This document shows positions 6,382 through 14,448 of a stretch of DNA of 20,999 nt, in pieces. Numbering within the stretch: position 1 is the stretch's first letter; every line of letters starts with the position of its first letter. A program made the position numbers and the translations under genes. This stretch comes from CAZGMN01 sp964526905 (GTDB lineage Bacteria; Acidobacteriota; Aminicenantia; Aminicenantales; Aminicenantaceae): NCBI GenBank assembly GCA_964526905.1, contig CAZGMN010000026.1, positions 1 through 20,999 of the forward strand, given 5' to 3'. The notes under the pieces are model-generated. The model saw nothing but the letters and a program-made list of their open reading frames with translations. It was not told the origin of the DNA and did not search any database.

Positions 6382-7164
6382 ATGACACCGACAGTTATTA
6401 TTATTGCCATTGTCGCCATTTACCTCTTGAACTCGATTAAGATTTTAAAGGAATACGAAAGAGGAGTGATTTTCCGTCTCGGCCGAGTTCTCTCCAAGCC
6501 CAAAGGGCCAGGCATAATCTTGGTCTTTGCTCCCATCGACCGCATGGTCAGGGTCAGCCTGAGGATAGTCGTCATGGATATCCCGCCTCAGGACGTGATC
6601 ACCAAAGACAACGTCTCAGTCAAAGTCAACGCTGTCGTTTACTTCAGGGTCATGGACCCGCAAAAAGCCATCATCGAAGTTCAGGACTTTCTCTATGCCA
6701 CTTCTCAGCTTGCTCAGACCACGCTGCGCAGCGTGCTGGGCGAGGTTGAGCTGGATGAGCTTCTCTCAGAAAGGGAAAAGCTCAATGCCCAGCTTCAAGA
6801 AATCATCGACAAGCACACCGACCCCTGGGGAATCAAAGTCCAGCTTGTGGAAATGAAGCATGTTGATTTGCCGGAAAACATGATCAGGGCCATCGCCAAG
6901 CAAGCCGAAGCCGAAAGAGAGAAAAGAGCCAAAATCATCCATGCGGATGGAGAATTCCAGGCTGCAGACAAGCTGACTAAGGCCGCTGATATCATCTCCA
7001 CCAACCCCCAAGCCCTGCAGCTCAGGTTTCTGGGAACATTGACCGAGATTGCAACTGAAAAAAATTCAACCATCGTCTTCCCTCTCCCTCTTGAGTTGAT
7101 AAAAGCTTTCGATTATAGAAGGTTAGCAAAGCCAGAGGAAAAAACTAAAAGAAGTGAAAAATAG
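6382..7164 (+). CDS. Slipin/stomatin-family (SPFH domain) membrane protein
   Basis: A 260-residue protein with one N-terminal membrane segment (residues about 3-17) and an SPFH/band 7 domain. Typical blocks are KEYERGVIFRLGRV, KGPGIILVFAPIDRM, DNVSVKVNAVVYFRV, QTTLRSVLGEVELDELLSER and AIAKQAEAEREKRAKIIHA-GE. Slipins form oligomeric membrane platforms, and the neighbouring NfeD protease is known in other organisms to cleave the slipin C-terminus. The tail (VFPLPLELIKAF) is hydrophobic, matching that type of cleavage region; cleavage here is inferred. The ribosome-binding site AAAGGAGG is one of the strongest in the window. The gene end overlaps the next start by 11 bases. Confidence 0.94.
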   Translation: MTPTVIIIAIVAIYLLNSIKILKEYERGVIFRLGRVLSKPKGPGIILVFAPIDRMVRVSLRIVVMDIPPQDVITKDNVSVKVNAVVYFRVMDPQKAIIEVQDFLYATSQLAQTTLRSVLGEVELDELLSEREKLNAQLQEIIDKHTDPWGIKVQLVEMKHVDLPENMIRAIAKQAEAEREKRAKIIHADGEFQAADKLTKAADIISTNPQALQLRFLGTLTEIATEKNSTIVFPLPLELIKAFDYRRLAKPEEKTKRSEK

Positions 7165-7690
7165 AAATTATCGAGAAGTCCAATTCTCCAGTCCACAGCT
7201 CGTCTTCATCTTTGTTGGAATCTTGGTCCTGGGAGTTGTCATCTTTCTTTTAGGAGTATCGGTCGGGAAGAAGCAAGCTCAAATCGTCAAGAAAACAGAA
7301 ATACCTGTTACTGCCGCTGCGGAAAAGCCAAAAGAAGCATCCCTCCCTTCTCCAGCTCCAGAGGCAAAGGATTTAATCAGCAAAGAATTAGCCTCCCATC
7401 AGAAAGCCTTGGAGGAAACTCAAAAGAAAGCTCCTCTGGTTCAGAAAAAGGACCTTTTCTACATTCAAGTCGGGGCATTTGACACCAAAGAAGGAGCTTC
7501 CTCTTTCGCCAAGGAATTCGAAAAAAGAGGCTACAGCGTTGTTGTCCTCGACCCGTTCCCCTCGGATAAAAAGCCATTCTACAGGGTAAGGATAGGAGGA
7601 TTCGAAACACTGGAAAAAGCAGAAGAAGCGAAGGCCCGGCTCAAGTCAGAGGCAAAAGGAAAGGTTGATTACTTTATAACCAAGAGATAA
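7154..7690 (+). CDS. SPOR-domain membrane protein
   Basis: A 178-residue bitopic membrane protein. A short cytoplasmic N-terminus is followed by one membrane helix (residues about 16-38, LVFIFVGILVLGVVIFLLGV). A Pro/Ala/Lys-rich linker comes next, then a C-terminal SPOR domain (about 98-178; FYIQVGAFDTKEGASSFAKE, FYRVRIGGFETLEKAEEAKA). SPOR domains bind septal peptidoglycan stripped of stem peptides, so a role in cell division or wall remodelling is likely by family. The GTG start lies inside the slipin gene, whose 3' end it overlaps by 11 bases, so the two are probably translationally coupled. No specific SPOR protein (FtsN, DedD) can be named with confidence. Confidence 0.88.
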   Translation: MKNRNYREVQFSSPQLVFIFVGILVLGVVIFLLGVSVGKKQAQIVKKTEIPVTAAAEKPKEASLPSPAPEAKDLISKELASHQKALEETQKKAPLVQKKDLFYIQVGAFDTKEGASSFAKEFEKRGYSVVVLDPFPSDKKPFYRVRIGGFETLEKAEEAKARLKSEAKGKVDYFITKR

Positions 7691-7757
7691 ACACTCGAGG
7701 GTTGCTTCTCTCTATTTTTCTCAGAAAAGAGGATCACGGTTCGCGCGGTGACCTGCA

Positions 7758-9290
7758 TTGAAGATCAAAGTTCTCGATGTTCTTCTGGCTCTGTTGAGCG
7801 GGGTCCTCGGAGCTCTCTCTTTTCCTAAGTTCAATCTTTCCTTTTTCGCCTGGGTCTTCCTCATCCCTCTTCTGGCTGTTATCCTGAAAAAAAAGCCCAA
7901 ACATTCATTTCTCCTGGGGCTTGCGGCCGGATTCGCATTCTATGCGGTGCTCATCTATTGGATTCCTTCTGTCCCTGCACATTACGGCAACCTTTCCCTG
8001 ATTTCCAGCATCATCATCTATCTCTTCTTCGTGCTCGTTTTGGCTCTCTTCTGGGCCTTTTTCTCTCTCACAGCCACAAAAATCTATCAGTCGTTCCCCA
8101 AGCCTGCATTCTTCCTCCTGCCCTTTGTCTGGATTTCTTTTGAATACATCCTCACCCATCTTCTCACTGGATTTCCTTGGGGGCTGCTTGGCTCGAGCCA
8201 GTATTTAAATATTTATTTCATTCAACTTGCTTCCTTGACCGGCGTCTATGGGCTTTCCTTTGTCCTTGTTCTTTTTCAAAGTCTGTTCGTCTTTTCCATG
8301 AAATACCAAAAGAGAGCTCCCTTTCTTTCAGTCATAATCCTTGTGCTTCTCATTCACCTCGGAGGATTTCTCTGTTTGAAGATGAGCCGTCCCTCAGACA
8401 AAGCTTTCCCTGCTGCCGTCATCCAGGGAAACGTCTCCTCGGATATCTATTGGGAAGCAACGCCCGTTGAAGAAATTCAAAATCTCTTCAACCGCCACCT
8501 GGAGTTTACGCGGCTGGCTTATGAAAAGGGCTCCCGCCTGATTATCTGGCCCGAATTCTCTGTCCCGCTCTGCTTCAGCTGCCCTGATGGACTTTACCAG
8601 GATTTCAAAGAAAAGCTCTTCAAGCTTGTCGAGGAAAAGCGCTGCACTCTGCTCATCGGGACAAATGAGACCACAGGTCCTCCAGAAAAAAGGCTCTACT
8701 ACAACACGGCTTTGTGCCTTCATCCTGACCTGCACATGACTCAATATTACAAAATGCACCTTGTTCCTTTCGGGGAATACACTCCATATAAAAAGATTTT
8801 TTTCTTCATTGAAAAAATGACCCATGCCATCGGAGATATCACTCCAGGAACTCAATACTATCTCCACAATTTTGAGGGAAATAAATTCGGCTCCCCAATC
8901 TGTTTTGAAATCATCTTTCCTGATTTGGTCCGAAAGTTTGTCAAAAGAGGAGCGAATTTTCTGGTGACCATCACCAATGACGGTTGGTATGGAAAGAGCT
9001 CAGCGCCCTACCAGCATTTTTCCATGGCTGTTCTCAGAGCGGTGGAGAATAGGCGCTATCTCCTCAGGGCAGCGACAACAGGCATCAGCGGAATCATCGA
9101 CCCTTACGGAAGAGTTCTGGCCAAGACCGAGCTGATGACGAGCACATATCTTACGGGAAATGTCTTTCCTTCTCAAGAGCTCACCTTTTACACCAGAGCC
9201 GGCGACATTCTGCCCTTTGTCAGCTTGACTTTAACCACAATATTCCTTATTCTGGCTGTTGTCAGAAAACCAGTAAAAAGAAAAAAATGA
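7758..9290 (+). CDS. lnt: Apolipoprotein N-acyltransferase
   Basis: An inner-membrane enzyme that adds the third acyl chain to lipoproteins of two-membrane bacteria. At 510 residues it matches the family. The N-terminal half carries about seven membrane segments. A periplasmic nitrilase-type domain follows from about residue 225. The catalytic triad is visible: E266 in IIWPEFSVP, K332 in YKMHLVPFGEYTPY and C382 in GSPICFEIIFPD. A last membrane helix lies near the C-terminus (about 485-503). TTG 7758 is the first possible start after an in-frame TGA at 7749-7751; its ribosome-binding site is poor, so modest translation is likely. The stop overlaps the prfB start as ATGA (9287-9290), indicating coupling. 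Confidence 0.95.
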   Translation: MKIKVLDVLLALLSGVLGALSFPKFNLSFFAWVFLIPLLAVILKKKPKHSFLLGLAAGFAFYAVLIYWIPSVPAHYGNLSLISSIIIYLFFVLVLALFWAFFSLTATKIYQSFPKPAFFLLPFVWISFEYILTHLLTGFPWGLLGSSQYLNIYFIQLASLTGVYGLSFVLVLFQSLFVFSMKYQKRAPFLSVIILVLLIHLGGFLCLKMSRPSDKAFPAAVIQGNVSSDIYWEATPVEEIQNLFNRHLEFTRLAYEKGSRLIIWPEFSVPLCFSCPDGLYQDFKEKLFKLVEEKRCTLLIGTNETTGPPEKRLYYNTALCLHPDLHMTQYYKMHLVPFGEYTPYKKIFFFIEKMTHAIGDITPGTQYYLHNFEGNKFGSPICFEIIFPDLVRKFVKRGANFLVTITNDGWYGKSSAPYQHFSMAVLRAVENRRYLLRAATTGISGIIDPYGRVLAKTELMTSTYLTGNVFPSQELTFYTRAGDILPFVSLTLTTIFLILAVVRKPVKRKK

Positions 9291-10454
9291 GAGAAAAAGA
9301 AACTAAAGCGAATGTCGGTCAAACCGAGCTCTCGTCCAGAATGAAAGAATCTTTTTCCAAATTTGAAGACCTGAGAGGTTTTCTTTGACCCGGGCCAAAA
9401 AAAGACTGAACTCGAGGCCATAAACAAAGAGCTCTCCCTTCCTGAAATCTGGAAAGACTCCAAGAAACTTCAATCCCTCCAGCAGAACAAGAAGAGATTG
9501 GAAAGAGACTTGAAGTTTATCTCTGGTCTCTATACGAAAAAAGAAGAGATTGAAGTTCTGATGGAGCTGGCCGCAGAGGGCGAGAATGTCACTGAGGAGA
9601 TGAGGCAGAGCATTGCTTCTTTTGAAAAAGAACTGGCTGAGGCGGAAATCCAAATGCTCTTCTTTGAGGAGGATGATCCTCGAAATGCCATTCTCACCAT
9701 CCACCCCGGCGCAGGAGGAACAGAATCTCAAGACTGGGCAAAGATGCTGCTCAGGATGTATCTGAGGTTTGCAGAGAGAAAAAGCTTTAAAGCTGAAATC
9801 CTTGACCTTCTCCCTGGAGAAGAAGCCGGCTTGAAGAGTGTTACGGTTCGAATCGAAGGAGATTATGCCTATGGCATCCTAAGCCAGGAGCGAGGAGTTC
9901 ACCGCCTGGTCAGAATCTCTCCTTTTGACGCCAATAAAAGACGGCACACCTCGTTTGCCGCTGTCTTTGTTTATCCCGAGGTTGAAGAAGACATCGAGGT
10001 TGAGATCAACTCTGAAGACCTCAGAATCGACACCTACCGCTCCTCTGGCCATGGCGGTCAGCATGTCAATGTCACCGACTCTGCGGTGAGAATAACCCAC
10101 ATTCCCACAGGGATTGTTGTCCAGTGCCAGAACGAAAGGTCGCAGCACAAAAACAAGGCCATGGCCATGAAGGTTCTCAAAGCCAGGCTCTATGAATTAG
10201 AGAAGAAGGCAAGATTCGAGAAGCGCGAGAAATTGGAAGATACAAAGTCGGAGATTGCCTGGGGAAACCAAATCCGCTCCTACGTGCTCCAGCCCTACCG
10301 CTTGATTAAAGATTTGCGGACAGATACCGAAAGCGGTGATGTGGACAGAATCCTGGACGGCGACCTTGACGAATTCATTAAAGCCAATCTCTTGTTGCGG
10401 AAAAGCAAAAAACAGAATGCAGAGAGCGGCAAAAACAAAGAGAAAAATCCTTAG
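9287..10454 (+). CDS. prfB: Peptide chain release factor 2, with programmed +1 frameshift
   Basis: RF2 recognises UGA and UAA stop codons and triggers peptide release. Frame 0 begins at ATG 9287 and reaches an in-frame TGA at 9386-9388 after 33 codons (ending EDLRGFL). Skipping T9386 continues in the +1 frame (DPGQKKTELEAINKEL) to the stop at 10452-10454, giving 388 residues. The tripeptide anticodon SPF is at 211-213 and GGQ at 256-258, close to the E. coli positions (205 and 250). The second part therefore must not be annotated alone from a start near 9498. The ATG overlaps the lnt stop, and ATG 9341 is an alternative start. The frameshift makes synthesis self-limiting: when RF2 is scarce, UGA is read slowly and shifting rises. 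Confidence 0.95.
9375..9389 (+). promoter_or_regulatory. RF2 programmed +1 frameshift signal
   Basis: The sequence GAGGT (9375-9379), TTT, CTT (9383-9385), TGA C reproduces the classic bacterial RF2 site: an internal Shine-Dalgarno-like element three bases before a slippery CUU followed by UGA-C. GAGGU is complementary to the 16S rRNA 3' end. The codon frames on either side match exactly. Confidence 0.95.
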
Positions 10455-10527
10455 CCTGCCTCGCTCTGAATAAAAAACCTTTTCTTTCCAGATAAAGCAT
10501 TCTAAATTCCAATATAATCATAAAATT

Positions 10528-10547
10528 GTGGCGAGGGGTCCTGCCAC
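10528..10547 (+). other. GC-rich imperfect hairpin downstream of prfB
   Basis: GTGGC (10528-10532) pairs with GCCAC (10543-10547). Inside it, AGG (10534-10536) pairs with CCT (10540-10542) around a GGT loop, leaving G33 as a single bulge. It lacks a following T-run, so it is not a classic intrinsic terminator. It may protect the 3' end of the upstream mRNA or be a small repeat element. Confidence 0.45.
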
Positions 10548-10605
10548 CCCACTGTTCATCATTGGCTATCACGGAATTTATGATGGATACGCTTCTATAA
10601 AAATA

Positions 10606-10635
10606 TTGGGAGATTTTCTGTAATTTTGCTATAAT
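10606..10635 (+). promoter_or_regulatory. Candidate promoter for the outer-membrane protein gene
   Basis: TTGGGA (10606-10611; four of six), an 18-base spacer, and a perfect TATAAT (10630-10635). Initiation would be near 10642, leaving a long leader of about 180 bases before the ATG at 10821. Confidence 0.55.
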
Positions 10636-10820
10636 GCGCTCTTTATTCTTAAAATCTTAAGTCGCTTATTTCGTACTTTCTTTTTTCTGAATAAAATCAA
10701 CAAAGATTTTGGAAGAAAATGCATAAACTCATGTTGAATGACTGAATTTTATAAACGCAGACCTCTATCTTTTCAAGCTCTGTCTGACAGCCGAAAATGA
10801 ATTTAGAAAGGAGCCTGATG

Positions 10821-12098
10821 ATGAAAAAAAGAGCTGATATCATCTTTGTCAGCCTATCTCTGTTTTTTCTAATCGCTGTTCCTCGCGTCCGCTCGCAACA
10901 AGAGGCCCAAAGCCTCGACGAGCTGAAGAAAGCCGCGCCCAAAGTCTTCCTTGACGGCAGTCGCCTCGACGCTAATTACATCCGGACCGAAATCACCTTC
11001 GTCAATTATGTCAGGGACCGCAAGGAGGCCGACGTCCATATCCTAATCACCCAGCAGCGAACAGGAGGAGGCGGCCGGGAATACACAATCACTTTTATTG
11101 GCCTGAACACCTACGAGGACCTGCAAAATGTGCTCAAATACTACTCAAACCAGACAGAGACTGAAGATGAAATCCGTAAAGGCCTGGTCCAGACCCTGAA
11201 ACTCGGGTTAGCTCCCTATGCGGCCCGCACTCCAATCCGCAAGATTCTCTCTTTAGGCATCAACGGCAAGGTGAAGCCGACCTCGGTTGTTGATAAATGG
11301 AATTTCTGGGTCTTCAATTTCTCGACCCGAGGCCGACTGAGCGGCGAAGAATCTCGAAAATACAAATCGATCTTCGGCAACATTTCCATCAACCGCGTGA
11401 CTCTCGAATCCAGGCTCCGCCTGGGTTTTTCGGCAAGCCTTGACGAGAGCAAGTTCGATTACGAAACTGAGGAAGGAATCTATCATGAAAAGAGTTATGC
11501 GAAATCTAGCGCCGTTGACACTCTCTATGTCAAAAGCCTTGGTGAACACTGGTCTCTAGGCGCTTTCATGAATCTGAGCCATTCGACTTACAGCAATATT
11601 AATCTCGGGTCCACTATCGCCCCTGCCGTTGAATACAATTTCTTCCCCTACTCCATCTCGACCCGGCGCGAGCTGCGCCTCCTCTACCGTATCGGCTACA
11701 ATTACAGCCAATACATCGAAGAAACCATCTACGACAAGAAAACGGACAGACTGCTGAACGAAATTCTCACCATCACTCTTTCCTTATCCGAACCCTGGGG
11801 AAACGCCGAACTCTCAGTGGAAGGATCTCACTATTTTAAAAAATTCAGCTATAACAGGCTGAGAATCTCATCCAGTCTGTCCCTACGCATTTTAAAAGGC
11901 TTGGCTCTGACCATCGACGGCCGCTATGCCGCTGTTCATGACCAGCTCGCCCTGAGGAAAGAAGAGGCCACGCTCGAAGAATTGCTCCTGCGGCGGAGGG
12001 AGCTGGCAACCAACTATAATTACTCATTATCCGTCGGCTTCAGTTACACCTTCGGCTCGGTTTACAGCAATGTCGTCAACCCGCGCTTCGGCTTCTAA
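10821..12098 (+). CDS. Predicted outer-membrane beta-barrel protein of unknown function
   Basis: A 425-residue exported protein. A signal peptide (KKR then a hydrophobic stretch, IIFVSLSLFFLIAVP) covers about residues 1-24. A region of about 100 residues follows (VFLDGSRLDANYIRTEITFV, RTGGGGREYTITFIG), which I take to be periplasmic. From about residue 140 the sequence alternates polar and hydrophobic residues in repeated aromatic strands, and the protein ends in Phe (NPRFGF), a typical signal for outer-membrane barrel insertion. I recognise the pattern from uncharacterised proteins in several phyla but cannot name a function. The start is placed at ATG 10821 because AAAGGAG (10807-10813) is seven bases upstream; ATG 10818 and ATG 10797 are alternatives. 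The gene converges on mazG with a gap of seven bases. Confidence 0.8.
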   Translation: MKKRADIIFVSLSLFFLIAVPRVRSQQEAQSLDELKKAAPKVFLDGSRLDANYIRTEITFVNYVRDRKEADVHILITQQRTGGGGREYTITFIGLNTYEDLQNVLKYYSNQTETEDEIRKGLVQTLKLGLAPYAARTPIRKILSLGINGKVKPTSVVDKWNFWVFNFSTRGRLSGEESRKYKSIFGNISINRVTLESRLRLGFSASLDESKFDYETEEGIYHEKSYAKSSAVDTLYVKSLGEHWSLGAFMNLSHSTYSNINLGSTIAPAVEYNFFPYSISTRRELRLLYRIGYNYSQYIEETIYDKKTDRLLNEILTITLSLSEPWGNAELSVEGSHYFKKFSYNRLRISSSLSLRILKGLALTIDGRYAAVHDQLALRKEEATLEELLLRRRELATNYNYSLSVGFSYTFGSVYSNVVNPRFGF

Positions 12099-12105
12099 TC
12101 TAAAA

Positions 12106-12933
12106 TTAGGATGAAATCATTTTCAATTCTTTAACCCGACTCTTTAAAGGAAGCTCCTTTTTTGCCCTTTCCCACAGCTCATCCATCTCCTTCAGGCTGA
12201 CCTCGCCGAGCTTTTTGCCCCGCTTTTTTAATCCTTTTTCGACAAGCGCGAACCTTTTGATGAATTTTTTATTGGCCTCTTGGAGGGCAATCTCAGGATT
12301 GACTCTGAGAAGCCTGGAGACATTGGCAAAAGCAAAGAAGACATCGCCAATCTCGTCGAATATTTCCTTTTCCTTCTTCGCTTTCAAGGCTATTTCCAAT
12401 TCCAGGATCTCCTCCTTGACCTTTTGGAGAGCCTCTAAAGGCTTTTTCCAGTCAAAGCCATAATCGGAAACTCGAAGCCCAATTTGAAAAGCCTTGAGAA
12501 GGGATGGCAGAGATTTTGCCAGGCCATCAAAGGGCGAGAGCCTCGCTTTTTCCTTTCTTTTCTGGCGGCGCCACTCTTCCCAGACTTTCTTCGAAGTGAC
12601 TGTTTTTTTCTGAGCGAAGACATGAGGATGGCGGCGAATCATCTTCTGGTTTATTCCTTCCAGGACTTCGGCCATAGAGAACTTGCTCTTTTCTTTATAA
12701 ATACGAGCCAAAAAAACAACCTCCATCAGCACATCCCCCAGCTCCTCAACCAGGGCGGCTGCATCTCCGCTCCGAACCGCATCGACCAGCTCGTAGGCTT
12801 CTTCCAAGAAATAATTGGTCACCGACTTCTCATCCTGCTCTCTATCCCAAGGACATCCTTTATCTCCGCGAAGAGTATCCAAGATTTTTATTAATTGCTT
12901 GAATTTCTTTCCCGCTCTCTCAGCGTCTTCCAT
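12106..12933 (-). CDS. mazG: Nucleoside triphosphate pyrophosphohydrolase MazG
   Basis: A 275-residue cytosolic enzyme that hydrolyses nucleoside triphosphates to monophosphate and pyrophosphate, probably as house-cleaning. Two tandem MazG domains are visible. The first has GCPWDREQ, the metal-binding EEAYEL and EELGDVLMEV motifs, and RRHPHVF. The second has KEEILELE and EIGDVFFAFAN. Length and layout match the two-domain E. coli type (about 263). ATG 12933 is preferred over the TTG at 12963 because GAAAGG lies six bases upstream of it. A possible -10 (TACAAT, minus strand 12965-12970) overlaps the divergent promoter of the next gene. Confidence 0.93.
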   Translation of the reverse strand: MEDAERAGKKFKQLIKILDTLRGDKGCPWDREQDEKSVTNYFLEEAYELVDAVRSGDAAALVEELGDVLMEVVFLARIYKEKSKFSMAEVLEGINQKMIRRHPHVFAQKKTVTSKKVWEEWRRQKRKEKARLSPFDGLAKSLPSLLKAFQIGLRVSDYGFDWKKPLEALQKVKEEILELEIALKAKKEKEIFDEIGDVFFAFANVSRLLRVNPEIALQEANKKFIKRFALVEKGLKKRGKKLGEVSLKEMDELWERAKKELPLKSRVKELKMISS

Positions 12934-12945
12934 GTCTTGCCTTTC

Positions 12946-12974
12946 TTGAATTCTTCCGTTCAATATTGTATGAT
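12946..12974 (+). promoter_or_regulatory. Promoter of the DUF1844-ribF transcript
   Basis: TTGAAT (12946-12951), exactly 17 bases, and TATGAT (12969-12974): four and five of six consensus matches. Initiation near 12981 gives a leader of about 78 bases before the ATG at 13059. The site lies in the divergent spacer with mazG. Confidence 0.6.
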
Positions 12975-13058
12975 TTTTTCTAACTATTAGAAATATTCAA
13001 AATTAGAAGGAATTTCAACTCCACCCGATTTTAGAAATCTCTTCGAAAAAGGGAAAAA

Positions 13059-13385
13059 ATGCCAGAAAAAAAAGACAATAAGGAGAATCAAGTTAAAAAG
13101 GAAAAAGCCGGTGAGGCAAGGGAAATCATCCCCCCTCTTGACTTCAGCTCACTCATCCTGCCTTTTTACACCCAGGCCCTGATCAAGCTTGGCTTAGCCC
13201 AAGACCCTTTCACCAATAAAGAGCAAGAAAACCTCAACCTAGCAAAAAGATTGATAGACTTGCTCGACTTATTGAAAGAAAGGACAGAAGGAAAACTTAA
13301 GCCAGAAGAAGAAAAATTTCTCTCTGCCTGTCTTCAACAGCTCAAAATGGCCTATATGGAGAAAACAAATATCATCAAGCTCTAA
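13059..13385 (+). CDS. DUF1844 family protein
   Basis: A 108-residue protein with a charged, Lys/Glu-rich N-terminus (residues 1-25) and the compact DUF1844 core. The core contains DFSSLILPFYTQALIKLGLA, LAKRLIDLLDLLKERTEGKL and EEKFLSACLQQLKMAY. The family is of unknown function; the pattern of amphipathic helices suggests a protein-protein role. AAAGGG before the ATG acts as ribosome-binding site. ribF starts four bases after the stop, and the absence of a Shine-Dalgarno sequence there implies coupled translation. Confidence 0.85.
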   Translation: MPEKKDNKENQVKKEKAGEAREIIPPLDFSSLILPFYTQALIKLGLAQDPFTNKEQENLNLAKRLIDLLDLLKERTEGKLKPEEEKFLSACLQQLKMAYMEKTNIIKL

Positions 13386-13389
13386 TTCG

Positions 13390-14322
13390 ATGAAAGTCAT
13401 AAGAGGCTTCAAAAATTTTCCGCTTCCCCCCGCCGGCGCGGCCGTCGCCATAGGAAATTTTGACGGCGTTCATGCCGGCCATCAAAAAATCTTAAAATTT
13501 CTCTCGAATAAAGCAAGAGAGCTCGGCCTCTTCTCTCTTGTTCTGACTTTTTCCCCACACCCAGAAAAAATTCTTGGAGAAAAAGTGACCAAGATGATTC
13601 AAACACTCGAACAGAGAGTGAGAGAAATTGAAAAATTTGGCATTGAGGCGCTGCTCCTCATCCCCTTTAACCAAAAGTTTTCAAGCCTCTCTGGACGGCA
13701 GTTCATTCAAAAAATTATTGTTAATACTCTAAAGGCAAAAGCGGTTGTTGTCGGACAAAATTTCAGATTTGGCAAAAACCGCGAAGGGGACATTCTCCTC
13801 CTCCGCAAGCTTGCTTCAGAGTTCGACTTCCAAGTTGACTCCATACCAGCGGTAAAAAAGAAAGGCATGACGGCCAGCAGCAGCCTCATCCGGAGCCTCC
13901 TTCAGAGAGGGAAAGTCGCTGAGGCAAATCTCATGTTGGGAAGAATTTATGAGATAGAGGGAAAAGTGATAAAGGGAAAATCCAGGGGAAAATCCATGGG
14001 TTTTCCGACGGCCAATATCGAGACAAAAAACGAGATTGTTCCGCCTGGAATCTTTGTCTCCACAGTCAGCATAGGGTCTCAAACATTTCCTTCTCTGACC
14101 AATGTCGGAGATTGCCCGACTTTTAACCAGAAAGAAACAAATATCGAATCCTATATCATCAATTTCGAAAAAAACCTTTACGGAGAGACAATAAGAATCG
14201 GCTTTATAAAAAAAATCAGGGATGAAAAAAAGTTCAAAACTGAAGAAGGCCTGAAAGCCCAGATCAAAAAAGACCTTCAAATCGCAAAAAACTATTTTAA
14301 GCTAAAAGATTACAATTCTTAG
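13390..14322 (+). CDS. ribF: Bifunctional riboflavin kinase/FAD synthetase
   Basis: This enzyme converts riboflavin to FMN and then FAD. At 310 residues it has the usual length. The N-terminal FAD synthetase domain shows the nucleotidyltransferase motif GNFDGVHAGH (residues about 22-31), TFSPHPEKIL and VVVGQNFRFGKNREGD, and an S-SLIR segment equivalent to the ISSTxIR motif. The C-terminal riboflavin kinase domain has GKSRGKSMGFPTANI, with the PTAN motif that binds Mg-ATP, then NVGDCPTF and the E-YIINF strand. The gene follows DUF1844 by four bases in the same operon. No FMN riboswitch is visible upstream. Confidence 0.96.
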   Translation: MKVIRGFKNFPLPPAGAAVAIGNFDGVHAGHQKILKFLSNKARELGLFSLVLTFSPHPEKILGEKVTKMIQTLEQRVREIEKFGIEALLLIPFNQKFSSLSGRQFIQKIIVNTLKAKAVVVGQNFRFGKNREGDILLLRKLASEFDFQVDSIPAVKKKGMTASSSLIRSLLQRGKVAEANLMLGRIYEIEGKVIKGKSRGKSMGFPTANIETKNEIVPPGIFVSTVSIGSQTFPSLTNVGDCPTFNQKETNIESYIINFEKNLYGETIRIGFIKKIRDEKKFKTEEGLKAQIKKDLQIAKNYFKLKDYNS

Positions 14323-14431
14323 ACCATTATCTTTGTTGGCGGCGTGTTTTCGAACCACTCAGCCGGAGCTTCCCTTGACTTTTTCAGGCAGATATTGCAT
14401 TTTCTTTAGGAAAGAATGGACTTTCCCTTAG

Positions 14432-14448
14432 ATGAGGAGTTAGCTCAT
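14432..14448 (+). promoter_or_regulatory. Hairpin over the pyrR ribosome-binding site
   Basis: ATGAG (14432-14436) can pair with CTCAT (14444-14448), covering part of the GAGGAG Shine-Dalgarno (14434-14439) and the first bases of the ATG. A second hairpin lies just upstream (GGAAAG 14409-14414 with CTTTCC 14421-14426). I do not see the classical PyrR-binding loop or a terminator, so any control is more likely at translation. This is a low-certainty observation. Confidence 0.4.

Larger units (their letters stand above)
10455..10820. other. Intergenic region between prfB and the outer-membrane protein gene
   Basis: About 366 bases without a gene. It holds a GC-rich hairpin at 10528-10547, a candidate promoter at 10606-10635 and a short palindrome (CTTAA-AATC-TTAAG) shortly after it. 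About 180 bases would be transcribed before the next start codon. No open frame with a ribosome-binding site or known RNA motif is visible apart from an ATG at 10797 in frame with the next gene. Confidence 0.6.

Noticed and set aside
14323..14446. PyrR attenuator (antiterminator/terminator) upstream of pyrR
   Set aside because: No PyrR-binding loop consensus and no hairpin with a T-run were found; only short stems near the start codon.
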